Source: Phenylobacterium sp.
Lineage (GTDB): Bacteria > Pseudomonadota > Alphaproteobacteria > Caulobacterales > Caulobacteraceae
Direction: 5' to 3'
Assembly (NCBI RefSeq): GCF_030646615.1
Contig: NZ_JAUSLG010000012.1
Coordinates: 1 to 64,000, forward strand
Length of the DNA: 64,000 bases
Of this stretch, positions 10,479-20,235 are shown piece after piece. The notes under the pieces are model-generated. The model did not search any database and had not been told where the DNA came from. It saw nothing but the letters and a program-made list of their open reading frames with translations. The position numbers and the translations under genes were made by a program. Numbering within the stretch: position 1 is the first letter of the stretch; each line of letters starts with the position of its first letter.

Positions 10479-11372
10479 TCAGGAAAATTCGGGGGGCGCC
10501 CAGGTGGGCCAGATGTCCGGCAGGCCGTCCGACACCTTGTCCGGGAAGGCGGGCGGGCGCTTCTGGAGGAAGGCTTCGACCCCTTCCTTGGAGTCCGCCG
10601 AGGCGCCCCTGGCCTGGATGCCGCGGCTGTCAGCCCGGTGGGCGATCATCGGGTGCTCGGCGCCGGCCATCCGCCACATGAGCTGGCGGGTCAGGGCCAC
10701 CGACACCGGGGCGGCGTTGTCGACGATCTCCCGGGCCAGGGCGCGGGCGGCGGGCAGCAGATTTTCGGGCGCGTGCAGCGACCTGACCAGGCCACGCTCC
10801 AGGGCCTCCTGGGCGCCGAAGACCCGGCCGGAATAGCACCACTCCAGAGCCGTCTGCATGCCCACCAGCCGGGGCAGAAACCAGGACGAGCAGGCTTCCG
10901 GCGTGATGCCGCGGCGGGCGAAGACAAAGCCGAAGCGGGCTTCGGTCGAGGCCAGGCGGATGTCCATGGGCAGTTGCATGGTCGCCCCGACCCCGACCGC
11001 CGCGCCATTCACCGCCGCGATGACCGGCTTGAGGCTCTCATAGATGCGCAGGGAAACCAGGCCGCCGCCGTCGCGGTAGACGCCGGACTCCGTCCGCTGG
11101 CCCAGGGGATCGGCGCCCCGCCGGTCGAAGTCGAAGGTTGAGCCGCCGCCGGCCAGGTCGGCCCCGGCGCAAAACCCCCGTCCCGCGCCCGTGACGATGA
11201 CGGCGCGCACATCGTCGGTGGCGTCGGTCAGGTCGAAGGCCGCGATCAGTTCGCGGTTCATCAGGGGGTTGAAGGCGTTGAGCTTTTCCGGCCGGTTCAG
11301 GGTCAGAAGGGCGATCCCGTCCTCAAGCTCGAGCTTCAAGGTCTCGAATTCGGCGAGGCTCTCGGTGGCCAT
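10479..11372 (-). CDS. Enoyl-CoA hydratase/isomerase family protein
   Basis: The crotonase fold is clear: LTLNRPEKLNAFN near residue 20, then the oxyanion-hole segment GAGRGFCAGADLAG and AAVNGAAVGVGATMQL. The glutamate in FARRGITPEACSSWFLPRLVG occupies the hydratase catalytic position, so hydratase activity in beta-oxidation is likely. ATG at 11372 (MATESLAEFETLKLELEDG) yields the usual 297 residues; the longer frame from 11525 is not credible. It is divergent from an acyl-CoA ligase and MaoC gene, suggesting one acyl-CoA catabolic unit. Confidence 0.9.
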   Translation of the reverse strand: MATESLAEFETLKLELEDGIALLTLNRPEKLNAFNPLMNRELIAAFDLTDATDDVRAVIVTGAGRGFCAGADLAGGGSTFDFDRRGADPLGQRTESGVYRDGGGLVSLRIYESLKPVIAAVNGAAVGVGATMQLPMDIRLASTEARFGFVFARRGITPEACSSWFLPRLVGMQTALEWCYSGRVFGAQEALERGLVRSLHAPENLLPAARALAREIVDNAAPVSVALTRQLMWRMAGAEHPMIAHRADSRGIQARGASADSKEGVEAFLQKRPPAFPDKVSDGLPDIWPTWAPPEFS

Positions 11373-11442
11373 GGGCGTTTCCGTTCGCTTTGTCAGATTT
11401 GCCCCATCGGAGCCGCTTGACGGACGGGAGGTCAAGCACCCC

Positions 11443-11464
11443 ATCATCGCTGAACAGTGATCAT
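11443..11464. promoter_or_regulatory. Imperfect 22-bp palindrome in a divergent fatty-acid promoter
   Basis: Arms ATCATCGCTG (11443-11452) and CAGTGATCAT (11455-11464) match in 8 of 10 positions around AA. The site is central in the 151-bp gap between the hydratase and ligase genes, the expected place for a shared TetR- or FadR-type operator. No regulator gene lies next to it. Confidence 0.4.
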
Positions 11465-11523
11465 TTAGCAGCGCGCCGACGGCTCCGACAAAGAGGGCTG
11501 CGGTCCGGAGGAAACAGAGGCCC

Positions 11524-13062
11524 ATGCATCCGTCGCATCACGCGAAGTCCCACCCCGAGCGCGCCGCCTATATCATGGCGAGCTCCGGCGAGACCGTCAC
11601 CTACGGCCAGCTGGAGGCCCGCTCCAACCAAGGCGCGCACCTGTTCCGCGAGCTGGGCCTGAAGGCCGGCGATGTGATCGCCATCCTGATGGAGAACCAC
11701 CCCAGGTTCTTCGAGGTGGCCTGGGCCGCCCAGCGGGCCGGCCTCTACTATGCCTGCATCTCCTCCAAACTGACGGCCGGCGAGATCGAGTACATCATGG
11801 GCGACTGCGCCGCCCAGGTGCTGATCACCTCGGCGGGCGTGGGCCCCGTGGTCGACGAACTGCCGGCCCTGCTGCCGGGTGTGAAGCTCTACATGGTCGG
11901 CGAGGCGCGCGGCCCCTATGAGAGCTTCGAGGCGGCCCGGTCCGGCATGCCCCAGACGCCCATCGCCGATGAGACCGCCGGCGCCGACATGCTCTATTCA
12001 TCGGGCACCACCGGCCGGCCCAAGGGCATCAAGCCCCCCCTGACCGGTGGGCCCATCGACGCGCCCAATGCGCTGTCCATGATGGCCGAGCACATGTTCG
12101 GCTTCCCGCCGGATGGGACCTATCTGTCGCCGGCGCCCCTCTATCACGCCGCGCCGCTGCGCTGGTGCATGGGCTATCAGCGCTTAGGCGGCACGGTGGT
12201 GGTGATGGAGAAGTTCGACCCTGAGCACGCCCTGCAGCTCATCGAGACGCACGGGATCAACTGCGGCCAGTTCGTCCCCACCCACTTCGTGCGGATGCTG
12301 AAACTGCCGCCGGAGGTGCGCACCCGCTATGACCTATCGTCGATGATGTCGGCCGTCCACGCCGCCGCGCCCTGCCCCATCCCGGTCAAGGAGCAGATGA
12401 TGGAATGGTGGGGTCCGATCATCCACGAATACTATGCCGGCAGCGAGGGCAACGGCTTCTGCCACATCGGCCCGCACGACTGGCTGGCCCACAAGGGCTC
12501 GGTGGGCAAGGGCACGACCGCCGAGGTGAAGATCTGCGGCGATGACGGCGAGCCCCTGCCGCCCCGCAGCGAGGGCGTCGTCTATTTCGCCGGCGGCACG
12601 CCGCTGAGCTATCACAACGCCCCGGACAAGGTGGCCGAGAACACTAACCGCCACGGCTGGACGACGCTGGGCGATGTGGGCTGGGTGGATGAGGACGGCT
12701 TCCTCTACCTGACCGACCGCAAGAGCTTCATGATCATCTCCGGCGGGGTGAACATCTATCCCCAGGAGCTCGAAAACCTGCTGATCACCCATCCCAAGGT
12801 GGCCGACGCCGCGGTGGTCGGCGCCCCCGACGAGGAGATGGGCGAGAAGGTCGTGGCGGTGATCCAGCCCATGGATTGGGCGCTGGCCGGCGATGATCTG
12901 CGCGCCGAGCTGATGGCCTTCTGCCGGGCCAATCTCAGCCATGTGAAGTCGCCGCGCATGCTGGACTTCATGGCCGAGCTGCCGCGCCATCCCACCGGCA
13001 AGCTCTATAAGCGCCTGATCCGCGACGCCTATTGGGGCAAGGAAGGCTCGAAGATCGTCTGA
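11524..13062 (+). CDS. Acyl-CoA synthetase (AMP-forming)
   Basis: ANL superfamily enzyme that adenylates a carboxylic acid and transfers it to CoA. Motifs: A3 MLYSSGTTGRPKGIK, A5 YYAGSEGNGF, A7/A8 TLGDVGWVDEDGFLYLTDRKSFMIISGG and the C-terminal lysine in LPRHPTGKLYKR. At 512 residues it has typical length. ATG at 11524 follows GGAGGAAACAGAGGCCC. MaoC follows after 89 bp, and the enoyl-CoA hydratase diverges, so it probably feeds an aliphatic or aromatic acid into beta-oxidation-like steps. The substrate cannot be read from sequence. Confidence 0.92.
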   Translation: MHPSHHAKSHPERAAYIMASSGETVTYGQLEARSNQGAHLFRELGLKAGDVIAILMENHPRFFEVAWAAQRAGLYYACISSKLTAGEIEYIMGDCAAQVLITSAGVGPVVDELPALLPGVKLYMVGEARGPYESFEAARSGMPQTPIADETAGADMLYSSGTTGRPKGIKPPLTGGPIDAPNALSMMAEHMFGFPPDGTYLSPAPLYHAAPLRWCMGYQRLGGTVVVMEKFDPEHALQLIETHGINCGQFVPTHFVRMLKLPPEVRTRYDLSSMMSAVHAAAPCPIPVKEQMMEWWGPIIHEYYAGSEGNGFCHIGPHDWLAHKGSVGKGTTAEVKICGDDGEPLPPRSEGVVYFAGGTPLSYHNAPDKVAENTNRHGWTTLGDVGWVDEDGFLYLTDRKSFMIISGGVNIYPQELENLLITHPKVADAAVVGAPDEEMGEKVVAVIQPMDWALAGDDLRAELMAFCRANLSHVKSPRMLDFMAELPRHPTGKLYKRLIRDAYWGKEGSKIV

Positions 13063-13151
13063 CCCTCAACGGCCGGGGCGCGTGCGCCCTTGCCCGCGCC
13101 GCCCCAGGTGATAGACCCGAACGCCTGTTTCAAACCTTTAGGGAGCAAGCG

Positions 13152-13601
13152 ATGAATCCGGTGGAATTCAAGGATCTGCCCGGCCTGGTCGGTCAGGAAG
13201 TCGGCGTGTCGGACTGGGTCGAGATCACCCAGGAGCGGGTGAACCAGTTCGCCGAGGCCACCGGCGACCATCAGTGGATCCACGTAGACGTGGAGCGGGC
13301 CAACAAGGAAATGGGCGGCCCCATCGCCCACGGCTATCTGACCCTGTCGCTGATCCCCTTCCTGGGCGCCGGCATGCTGCCGATCAAGGGCGTGGCCCGC
13401 GGCATCAACTACGGCTCGGACAAGGTGCGCTTCATCAACATGGTCCGCGTCGGCAAGCGCGTGCGCATGCGCCAGAAGCTGATCGGCGCCGAGCCCAAGG
13501 CCGGCGGCATGCAGATCCGCAACGAATGCACCATCGAGATCGAAGGCGAGTCCAAGCCCGCCTGCGTGGCCGAGACCATTTCGGTCGTCTACGGCGCCTG
13601 A
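13152..13601 (+). CDS. MaoC family (R)-specific enoyl-CoA hydratase-like protein
   Basis: A single hot-dog domain of 149 residues. The hydratase signature is visible: Asp and His in FAEATGDHQWIHVD, followed by GGPIAHGYLTLSLIPFL. KVRFINMVRVGKRVRM matches later family strands. ATG at 13152 follows GGGAGCAAGCG; the longer frame from 13032 is rejected. It is downstream of the acyl-CoA ligase on the same strand and closed by a terminator at 13624. Confidence 0.92.
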   Translation: MNPVEFKDLPGLVGQEVGVSDWVEITQERVNQFAEATGDHQWIHVDVERANKEMGGPIAHGYLTLSLIPFLGAGMLPIKGVARGINYGSDKVRFINMVRVGKRVRMRQKLIGAEPKAGGMQIRNECTIEIEGESKPACVAETISVVYGA

Positions 13602-13623
13602 TCTCGGCGAGCTGAACGTAAGA

Positions 13624-13652
13624 AGGCCCGCGTTGCGACGCGGGCCTTTTTT
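13624..13652 (+). terminator. Rho-independent terminator after the MaoC gene
   Basis: A perfect 10-bp stem (AGGCCCGCGT at 13624-13633 with 13638-13647) and loop TGCG are followed by six T (13647-13652), 22 bases after the stop. Several A precede it, so it may also act on the opposite strand for the convergent protease. Confidence 0.88.
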
Positions 13653-13675
13653 GTGGGCGGTCGCCTGGAGCGGAT

Positions 13676-14509
13676 TCAGTAGTCGGGCGACACCGCTTCC
13701 AGGGCCGAGGCCGCCTTGGCCCCGCCCACCCCCATGTCGCCCTGCGCCACTGTGATCTCGGCCAGGGGATTGTCCATCAGGGACAGCGTCTCGCGGATAT
13801 AGCGGGCGTGGGTGACGATGCCGATCTCCAGCCGTTCGCTGTTCAGCTCCACCTGCTGGGTGAGCAGTCCGGCGATGAACTGGACCTCCTGGGATTCGCC
13901 GCCGCCGGGCCTGCGCCGCACGCCCTCGGCCATGAACACCGGCCCGCCGGAATTGCCCGGAAAGACGGTGAAGTCGAGCAGGAAGGTCGGGAAGGCCGCC
14001 GCCGGCGCCAGGGGAAACGAGGCGACCCGACCGGAGCGCAGGATCGGGAAGCCGGCCGGATTGGCCGACAGGCCCCGGGGGAAGCCCAGCGCCATCATCT
14101 GGTCGCCAGCGCCCACGGCGTAGCTCGAAAAGGTGTCGTCGCCGGCCAGCCAGTCGGTGGGGATGGCGGCCTTGGCGAATTCCGCCGGCGCGGTGATGGA
14201 AATGGCCGCCACGTCGCGGCTGGGATGCTGGGTCCAGCGGGGATTGCCGTCGGCGTCGCGGATGTCGATCTTCTGGGGCGCGTAGCTCCAGCTGCCGTCA
14301 GCATTGGCGATGCGATAGCCGATGCGGGCCTGGACGCCCGGCATCCGCTGCAGCACGTGGTTGGCGGTCACCAGCACCGTGCGCGGCTGGCCATCCAGGG
14401 TCGGCGCGTTGATCAGGAACCCGGTGCCGACCGTGCGTGTTCCATCCCCCAGCGGCTGTTCGATCTGAACCGTGGCGTGGATCAGCTCGACAGCAAGATC
14501 CGCGATCAT
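13676..14509 (-). CDS. Trypsin-like serine protease domain protein without signal peptide
   Basis: A chymotrypsin-fold protease of 277 residues. The triad is readable: His in VLVTANHVLQ, Asp in HPSRDVAAISI and Ser in VFPGNSGGPVF. ATG at 14509 starts directly in the first strand (MIADLAVELIHATVQIEQPL), leaving no signal peptide or PDZ domain, unlike DegP-type enzymes. The longer frame from 14776 is Arg/Pro-rich and unconvincing. Either the protein is cytoplasmic or it is exported by another route. It ends after a short Ala-rich tail. Confidence 0.82.
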   Translation of the reverse strand: MIADLAVELIHATVQIEQPLGDGTRTVGTGFLINAPTLDGQPRTVLVTANHVLQRMPGVQARIGYRIANADGSWSYAPQKIDIRDADGNPRWTQHPSRDVAAISITAPAEFAKAAIPTDWLAGDDTFSSYAVGAGDQMMALGFPRGLSANPAGFPILRSGRVASFPLAPAAAFPTFLLDFTVFPGNSGGPVFMAEGVRRRPGGGESQEVQFIAGLLTQQVELNSERLEIGIVTHARYIRETLSLMDNPLAEITVAQGDMGVGGAKAASALEAVSPDY

Positions 14510-14702
14510 GGACGCCCCTCGACTGTTTGAACACGACGATGGGCCGACTGAATCAGACCTGCCGCAGTGCGGCAAGACGCGAGGCCGTGAACGCCCGCGC
14601 CCTATTGCCGCGCGCCTGCCCGCAGGGGCGTTTTGCGCCGCGGGCGCCTGCAATGTCACAGCGCGCCTTGAGAGCCGTCGCGGTTCATCGCATCTAGCAG
14701 GG

Positions 14703-16790
14703 ATGACCCAGCGCCCCACGCCCCCCGTCGCCCCGAAGCGCCCTCTAGAGATCGAACAGCTCGGCCGGACCCGCACCGACGACTACGCCTGGATGAAGGA
14801 TGAGGCCTGGCAGAAGGTCCTGCGCGACCCCGCCACCCTGCGGCCCGACATCGCCGAGCACCTGAAGGCGGAGAACGCCTATACCGAGGCCATGCTGGTC
14901 GGGACCAAGGACCTGCAGGCCGCCCTGTTCGCCGAGATGAAGGGGCGGATCAAGGAAGACGATTCCAGCGTGCCGGCCCCCGACGGTCCCTGGGACTATT
15001 ATGTCCGCTATCAGGAGGGCGCCCAGCACCCGATCCGCGCCCGCCGCCCCCGGGGCGGTGAGATCGGCGAGGAGATCCTGCTGGACGAAGAGGCCCTGGC
15101 CAAGGGCAAGGCCTATTTCCAGGTGGGCGGCGCCGGCCACAGCCCCGACCACCGGCTCTATGCCTGGGCCGCCGACGAGCAGGGCTCGGAATACTACACC
15201 ATCCGCATCCGCGATCTCGTGAGCGGCGAGGACCTGCCCCACGCCATCGAAAGCGCCTATGGCGACTTCACCTTCTCGCCGGATTCCGAATGGCTGTTCT
15301 GGATCTGGCGGGACGAGAACGCCCGGCCGGCCAAGGTTTTCCGCCGGCCCGTCCGCGGCGGCGAGGATGTGCTGGTCTATGAGGAAAAGGACGACGGCAT
15401 GTTCCTGGGCGTCGGGACCACGTCCGACGACGCCTATGTGGCCATCCATGTGGGCGACCAGGAGACCACCGAGATCTGGATCATCCCGGCGGCCGAGCCC
15501 ACCGCCGAGCCGGCTTGCGTCCAGCCCCGCGAAACCGGCGTCCGCTATGAGCTCGACCACTGGACCGACCGCTGGGTTATCCGGACCAACGCCGACGGGG
15601 CGGTGGACTTCAAGCTGTGCGTCTCGACCGAGCCCCTGCCGCGCAGGGCCACCTGGCGCGACTTCGTCCCGCACCTGGCCGGCCGCTACATCACCGGCTT
15701 CGCCGCCTATGCCGGCCATCTGGTGCGGATGGAGCGGGTCAATGCCCTGGACCAGATGGCGGTGATGGCCCGGGACGGCGACGAGCACGTGGTCGCCTTC
15801 GACGAGGAGGCCTACGCCCTGCACCTGGAAGGCGGGCTGGAATACGACACCACGCTCACCCGCTTCGTCTATCAGTCGCCGACCACCCCCCGGCAGTGGT
15901 TCGACTACGACATGGCCACCCGCCAGAGGACCTGGCGCAAGACCCAGGAAATCCCCTCGGGCCACGACGCCGACGCCTATGTCGCCCGCCGCCTATATGC
16001 CCGCGCGGCCGACGGGGAAGAGGTGCCGATCACCCTGCTGATGCGCCGCGACACGCCCCTCGATGGGACCGCGCCGCTGATGCTGTACGGCTATGGCTCC
16101 TATGGTCACGCCATGGAGCCCAGCTTTTCGATCCGCAATCTCTCCCTGGTGGACCGGGGCTGGATCTGGGCCACGGCGCATATCCGCGGCGGCTCGGACA
16201 AGGGTTGGGGCTGGTTCATGGACGGCCGCAAGGCCAAGAAGACCAACACCTTCACCGACTTCATCGCCTGCGCCGAGCATCTGATCGCGGAGAGCTACGC
16301 GACCAAGGGGCAGGTTGCGGCCTATGGCGGCTCGGCCGGCGGCATGCTGATGGGGGCGGTGGCCAATATGCGCCCCGACCTCTGGGGGGCGATCATCGCG
16401 GCCGTGCCCTTCGTCGATGTGCTCAACACCATGAGCGACGCCAGCCTGCCCCTGACCCCGCCGGAATGGCCCGAATGGGGCAATCCCCTGACCGACGCCG
16501 AGGCCTATGACGCCATCGCCGCCTACAGCCCCTATGATCAGGTCGGCGCCAAGCCCTATCCGCCGATCCTGGCCACCGGCGGGCTGTCGGACCCGCGGGT
16601 GACCTATTGGGAGCCGGCCAAGTGGGTGGCGCGGCTGCGCGAACACACCACCGGCGAGGCGCCCATCCTGCTGAAGATCAACATGGAGGCCGGCCACGGG
16701 GGCGCCTCGGGCCGCTTCGACTTCCTGAAAGAGATCGCCCTGGACTACGCCTTCGCCGTCTGGGCCCTGGATAAGGACTGGAGCAAATGA
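14703..16790 (+). CDS. ptrB: Oligopeptidase B (S9A serine peptidase)
   Basis: Cytoplasmic prolyl-oligopeptidase-family enzyme that cuts short peptides after Arg or Lys. The order is an N-terminal cap (QLGRTRTDDYAWMKDE), a beta-propeller, and an alpha/beta-hydrolase domain with nucleophile Ser in AAYGGSAGGMLMGAVAN. Downstream come the Asp region (TGGLSDPRVTYWEPAKWVARL) and the His (NMEAGHGGASGRFDF). At 695 residues it matches the family. ATG at 14703 was chosen over the longer frame from 14472, which crosses the protease promoter. It overlaps the GNAT gene by 4 bases. Confidence 0.95.
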   Translation: MTQRPTPPVAPKRPLEIEQLGRTRTDDYAWMKDEAWQKVLRDPATLRPDIAEHLKAENAYTEAMLVGTKDLQAALFAEMKGRIKEDDSSVPAPDGPWDYYVRYQEGAQHPIRARRPRGGEIGEEILLDEEALAKGKAYFQVGGAGHSPDHRLYAWAADEQGSEYYTIRIRDLVSGEDLPHAIESAYGDFTFSPDSEWLFWIWRDENARPAKVFRRPVRGGEDVLVYEEKDDGMFLGVGTTSDDAYVAIHVGDQETTEIWIIPAAEPTAEPACVQPRETGVRYELDHWTDRWVIRTNADGAVDFKLCVSTEPLPRRATWRDFVPHLAGRYITGFAAYAGHLVRMERVNALDQMAVMARDGDEHVVAFDEEAYALHLEGGLEYDTTLTRFVYQSPTTPRQWFDYDMATRQRTWRKTQEIPSGHDADAYVARRLYARAADGEEVPITLLMRRDTPLDGTAPLMLYGYGSYGHAMEPSFSIRNLSLVDRGWIWATAHIRGGSDKGWGWFMDGRKAKKTNTFTDFIACAEHLIAESYATKGQVAAYGGSAGGMLMGAVANMRPDLWGAIIAAVPFVDVLNTMSDASLPLTPPEWPEWGNPLTDAEAYDAIAAYSPYDQVGAKPYPPILATGGLSDPRVTYWEPAKWVARLREHTTGEAPILLKINMEAGHGGASGRFDFLKEIALDYAFAVWALDKDWSK

Positions 16791-17332
16791 ACGTCCGCCC
16801 CGCTGAAGCCTCCGACATGGCCGCCCTTGCCGATATCTATGGCCACCACGTCCTGCACGGGTTTGGCACCTTCGAAGAAGTCCCGCCCTCGGCCGACGAG
16901 CTGAACCAGCGGCGCGAGGCCATCGTCGCCCGCGGCCTGCCCTATCTGCTGGCGCAGGATCAGGGGAAGATCCTGGGTTTCGCCTATGCCGGACCCTTCC
17001 GCCTGCGGGCGGCCTATCGCTATGCGGTGGAGGACAGCGTCTATGTGGCGCCGGACGCCCAGGGGCGCGGGGTCGGCCGCGCGGTGCTGTCGGCCGTGAT
17101 CGCGGCCTGCGAAACCGTGAACGTCCGCCAGATGGTGGCGGTGATCGGCGATTCCGCCAACGCCGGCTCCATCGGCCTGCACACAGCGCTGGGCTTCACC
17201 CACCGGGGATCAGGCCTGGGCCTCGGCTACAAGCACGGCCGCTGGGTGGACATCGTCTGGATGCAGAAGGCGCTGAACGGCGGAACGAGCCGCGACCCAG
17301 ACGCCCCTGGCCTGGCCCTCAGCGGGGTCTAA
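16787..17332 (+). CDS. GNAT N-acetyltransferase (phosphinothricin acetyltransferase-like)
   Basis: A single GNAT domain of 181 residues. The acetyl-CoA site is DSVYVAPDAQGRGVGRAVLSAVI, and family segments include ILGFAYAGPFRLRAAYRYAVE and NAGSIGLHTALGF. This pattern is typical of the Pat/MnaT group acting on small amino groups such as methionine sulfoximine or phosphinothricin. It overlaps oligopeptidase B by ATGA, so they are translationally coupled. The C-terminal 15 residues are low-complexity. Its stop overlaps the convergent LysR gene by 4 bases. Confidence 0.9.
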   Translation: MNVRPAEASDMAALADIYGHHVLHGFGTFEEVPPSADELNQRREAIVARGLPYLLAQDQGKILGFAYAGPFRLRAAYRYAVEDSVYVAPDAQGRGVGRAVLSAVIAACETVNVRQMVAVIGDSANAGSIGLHTALGFTHRGSGLGLGYKHGRWVDIVWMQKALNGGTSRDPDAPGLALSGV

Positions 17333-18237
17333 TCGGTCGCGCCGTCGAAGGCGATGTCCAGAAACCGCGCCAGGGTCGGGGTCAGGTCGTCCTGGCGCCA
17401 GACCAGGCCGGTTTCCAGCAAAGGCGCCTCGCCGGCCAGCTCCACATAGCGGACGCCGGTGCGCGCCAGATTGCGCAGGGAGGCTGGCGCCAGGGCCACC
17501 CCCATCTCGGCCGAGACCAGGCTGATGATGGTCTGCATCTGAATGGCTTCCTGGGCGATCCGGGCGGCCCCGCCATGGCCGGTGAAATAGTCTGTCACCA
17601 GGTCGTGGAAGGCCGGCGCGGCGCGACGCGGAAAGAGGATCAGCGGCGACTGGACGATCACCGCGGGGTCGAGCTTACCCGCCTGGAGCGGCAGGCGGCC
17701 CTCGCTCAGCCACGCGTCGGGCACGGCGGCCACCAGGGGCTCGACCAGCAGCCGGTGATAGGCAAGGCCCGCCGGCAGGGCGCCGCTGGGGGCGATGATG
17801 ACGCCGGCATGACCCTGCCCCTCCAGCAGGGCTGCGATCTGCACCTCGCTGGTGGCCTCCCGCAGATCGATCTCGACGGCGGGATAGAGGGCCGCATAGC
17901 GGCGGACCAGGGCCGGCAGGACGCTGTAGTCAGCGGTGCTGACGAAGGAGAGCTCCAGGCGGCCGGCCTCCCCGTCCCGCAACCGCCGGGCGATGTCCGG
18001 CAGGGCCGCCAGCTCGGCCAGGGCTTCGCGCACGGGGATCAGCAGCTGCGCCCCGAAGGGCGTCAGCGCGACGCTGCGCTTGGTGCGGGCGAACAGGGCC
18101 GCGCCCAACTCCCGCTCCAGGGCCTGGATCGACTGGCTGAGCGGCGGCTGGGTCATGTTCAGCCGCGCCGCGGCCCGGCCGAAATGCAGGGTCTCGGCCA
18201 CGGCCTCGAAGTGTCGGAGCTGACGGACGTCCATCAC
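17329..18237 (-). CDS. LysR family transcriptional regulator
   Basis: A LysR-type regulator of 302 residues. The N-terminal winged helix is intact ([53 protein letters not shown], read in two parts) and is followed by the substrate-binding domain. It is divergent from ilvD with a 94-bp gap, the classic arrangement in which LysR proteins control the neighbour; ilvD is therefore a candidate target. The start is the first or second of two adjacent ATGs (18237 or 18234). Confidence 0.92.
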   Translation of the reverse strand: MMDVRQLRHFEAVAETLHFGRAAARLNMTQPPLSQSIQALERELGAALFARTKRSVALTPFGAQLLIPVREALAELAALPDIARRLRDGEAGRLELSFVSTADYSVLPALVRRYAALYPAVEIDLREATSEVQIAALLEGQGHAGVIIAPSGALPAGLAYHRLLVEPLVAAVPDAWLSEGRLPLQAGKLDPAVIVQSPLILFPRRAAPAFHDLVTDYFTGHGGAARIAQEAIQMQTIISLVSAEMGVALAPASLRNLARTGVRYVELAGEAPLLETGLVWRQDDLTPTLARFLDIAFDGATD

Positions 18238-18331
18238 TCATATCTACAGCGACCTAAACCGGCTTCAAAAGTATATTTCCCTCACTGACTATCGGCGGCT
18301 ATGCGGGAGGCGACCCACAAGGACCCCGCCC
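18238..18331. promoter_or_regulatory. LysR/ilvD divergent promoter
   Basis: The 94-bp gap is AT-rich around 18268-18290 (AAGTATATTTCCCTCACTGA). A LysR-type T-N11-A motif could fit here but is too short to be decisive. GGGAGG at 18305-18310 is too far upstream to be the ilvD ribosome binding site. Confidence 0.3.
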
Positions 18332-20179
18332 ATGCCCGCCTATCGCTCACGCACCTCGACCCACGGCCGCAACATGGCCGGCGCCCGCGGCCTGTGGCGC
18401 GCCACCGGCATGAAGGATGGCGACTTCGGCAAGCCGATCATCGCGGTGGTCAACTCCTTCACCCAGTTCGTCCCGGGCCATGTGCATCTGAAGGACCTGG
18501 GTCAGCTGGTCGCCCGCGAGATCGCGCGGGCCGGCGGCGTGGCCAAGGAGTTCAACACCATCGCCGTGGATGACGGCATCGCCATGGGCCATGACGGCAT
18601 GCTCTACAGCCTGCCGTCCCGCGAACTGATCGCCGACAGCGTGGAATACATGGCCAACGCCCACTGCGTGGACGCCCTGGTCTGCATCTCCAACTGCGAC
18701 AAGATCACCCCGGGCATGCTGATGGCGTCGCTGCGCCTGAACATCCCCACCGTCTTCGTTTCCGGCGGCCCGATGGAGGCCGGCAAGGTCGTCCTGGGCG
18801 GCAAGGAAGTGGCGCTGGACCTGGTGGACGCCATGGTGGCGGCGGCCGACGAGTCCGTCAGCGACGAGGATGTGGCCGTCATCGAAAGGTCGGCCTGCCC
18901 CACCTGCGGCTCCTGCTCGGGCATGTTCACCGCCAATTCCATGAACTGCCTGACCGAGGCGCTGGGCCTTTCCCTGCCCGGCAACGGCTCGACGCTCGCC
19001 ACCCACGCCGACCGGGAGCGCCTGTTCCTGGAGGCCGGCCATCTGATCGTCGACATCACCAAGCGCCACTATGAACAGGATGACGACAGCGTCCTGCCGC
19101 GCAATGTGGCCAGCTTCCGGGCCTTCGAGAACGCCATGAGCCTGGACATCGCCATGGGCGGCTCGACCAATACGGTTCTGCACCTGCTGGCCGCCGCCCA
19201 CGAGGCCGAGCTGGACTTCACCATGAAGGACATCGACCGCCTGTCGCGCCAGGTGCCGTGCCTGTCCAAGGTCGCCCCGGCCAAGGCCGATGTGCACATG
19301 GAGGACGTCCACCGGGCCGGCGGGGTCATGGCCATCCTCGGCCAGCTGGAGCGCGGCGGCCTGCTGCACACCGATCTGCCCACCATCCACTCCAAGACCA
19401 TGGGCGAGGCCCTGGAGCGCTGGGACATCAGCCGCACCGAGAGCGAAGCGGTCCAGACCTTCTTCAAGGCCGCCCCGGGCGGCGTGCCCACCCAGGTGGC
19501 CTTCAGCCAGAGCAGCCGCTGGAAGGAACTGGATCTCGACCGCAAGGACGGGGTGATCCGCAGCGTCGAACACGCCTTTTCCCAGGACGGCGGCCTGGCC
19601 GTGCTGAGCGGCAACCTGGCCGAGGACGGCTGCATCGTGAAGACCGCGGGCGTCGATGACAGCATCCTGGTCTTTTCCGGCCCGGCCCGGGTGTTCGAGA
19701 GCCAGGACGACGCCGTCAGCGCCATCCTGACGGGCAAGATCGTGGCCGGCGACGTGGTCGTCATCCGCTATGAAGGCCCCCGCGGCGGCCCGGGCATGCA
19801 GGAGATGCTGTATCCCACCAGCTATCTGAAATCGAAGGGCCTGGGGAAGGCCTGCGCCCTGATCACCGACGGCCGCTTCTCCGGCGGCACCTCGGGCCTT
19901 TCCATTGGCCATGTCTCACCTGAAGCGGCGGAAGGCGGGCTGATCGGCCTGGTGGAAGACGGCGACCGCATCGAGATCGACATTCCCCAGCGCACCATCC
20001 GCCTGGCGGTGGACGATGCGGTCCTGGCGGCGCGCCGCACAGCCATGGACGCCCGGGGCCCCGAGGCCTGGCATCCCGGCCCCCGCAAGCGCAAGGTCAC
20101 CCCCGCCCTTCGCGCCTATGCGGCCTTCACCACCAGCGCCGCCCGCGGCGCCGTGCGGGACGTGGATCAGAAGCGCTGA
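18332..20179 (+). CDS. ilvD: Dihydroxy-acid dehydratase
   Basis: IlvD converts dihydroxy-isovalerate and dihydroxy-methylvalerate to the keto acids for Val, Leu and Ile. At 615 residues it is the long, [4Fe-4S]-type form. Cluster and active-site segments are present: [30 protein letters not shown] and RGGPGMQEM near the C-terminus. No other ilv gene is in the window. LysR divergence suggests single-gene regulation. ATG at 18332 gives the normal start [20 protein letters not shown]. Confidence 0.97.
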   Translation: MPAYRSRTSTHGRNMAGARGLWRATGMKDGDFGKPIIAVVNSFTQFVPGHVHLKDLGQLVAREIARAGGVAKEFNTIAVDDGIAMGHDGMLYSLPSRELIADSVEYMANAHCVDALVCISNCDKITPGMLMASLRLNIPTVFVSGGPMEAGKVVLGGKEVALDLVDAMVAAADESVSDEDVAVIERSACPTCGSCSGMFTANSMNCLTEALGLSLPGNGSTLATHADRERLFLEAGHLIVDITKRHYEQDDDSVLPRNVASFRAFENAMSLDIAMGGSTNTVLHLLAAAHEAELDFTMKDIDRLSRQVPCLSKVAPAKADVHMEDVHRAGGVMAILGQLERGGLLHTDLPTIHSKTMGEALERWDISRTESEAVQTFFKAAPGGVPTQVAFSQSSRWKELDLDRKDGVIRSVEHAFSQDGGLAVLSGNLAEDGCIVKTAGVDDSILVFSGPARVFESQDDAVSAILTGKIVAGDVVVIRYEGPRGGPGMQEMLYPTSYLKSKGLGKACALITDGRFSGGTSGLSIGHVSPEAAEGGLIGLVEDGDRIEIDIPQRTIRLAVDDAVLAARRTAMDARGPEAWHPGPRKRKVTPALRAYAAFTTSAARGAVRDVDQKR

Positions 20180-20181
20180 GC

Positions 20182-20211
20182 CGCCCTTATCTGGCCCGCC
20201 CTTATCTGGCC
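20182..20211. repeat. 15-bp perfect tandem repeat after ilvD
   Basis: CGCCCTTATCTGGCC occurs twice without a gap (20182-20196 and 20197-20211) in the short spacer before the next gene. It looks like a recent slippage duplication. Confidence 0.8.
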
Positions 20212-20235
20212 ATGTGCGGGGGTGAAGCTTGCGGC

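Noticed and set aside
18347-19912. A 521-codon minus-strand frame opposite ilvD
   Set aside because: It is fully antisense to a conserved dehydratase, and its composition is His/Gly/Ala/Gln rich.
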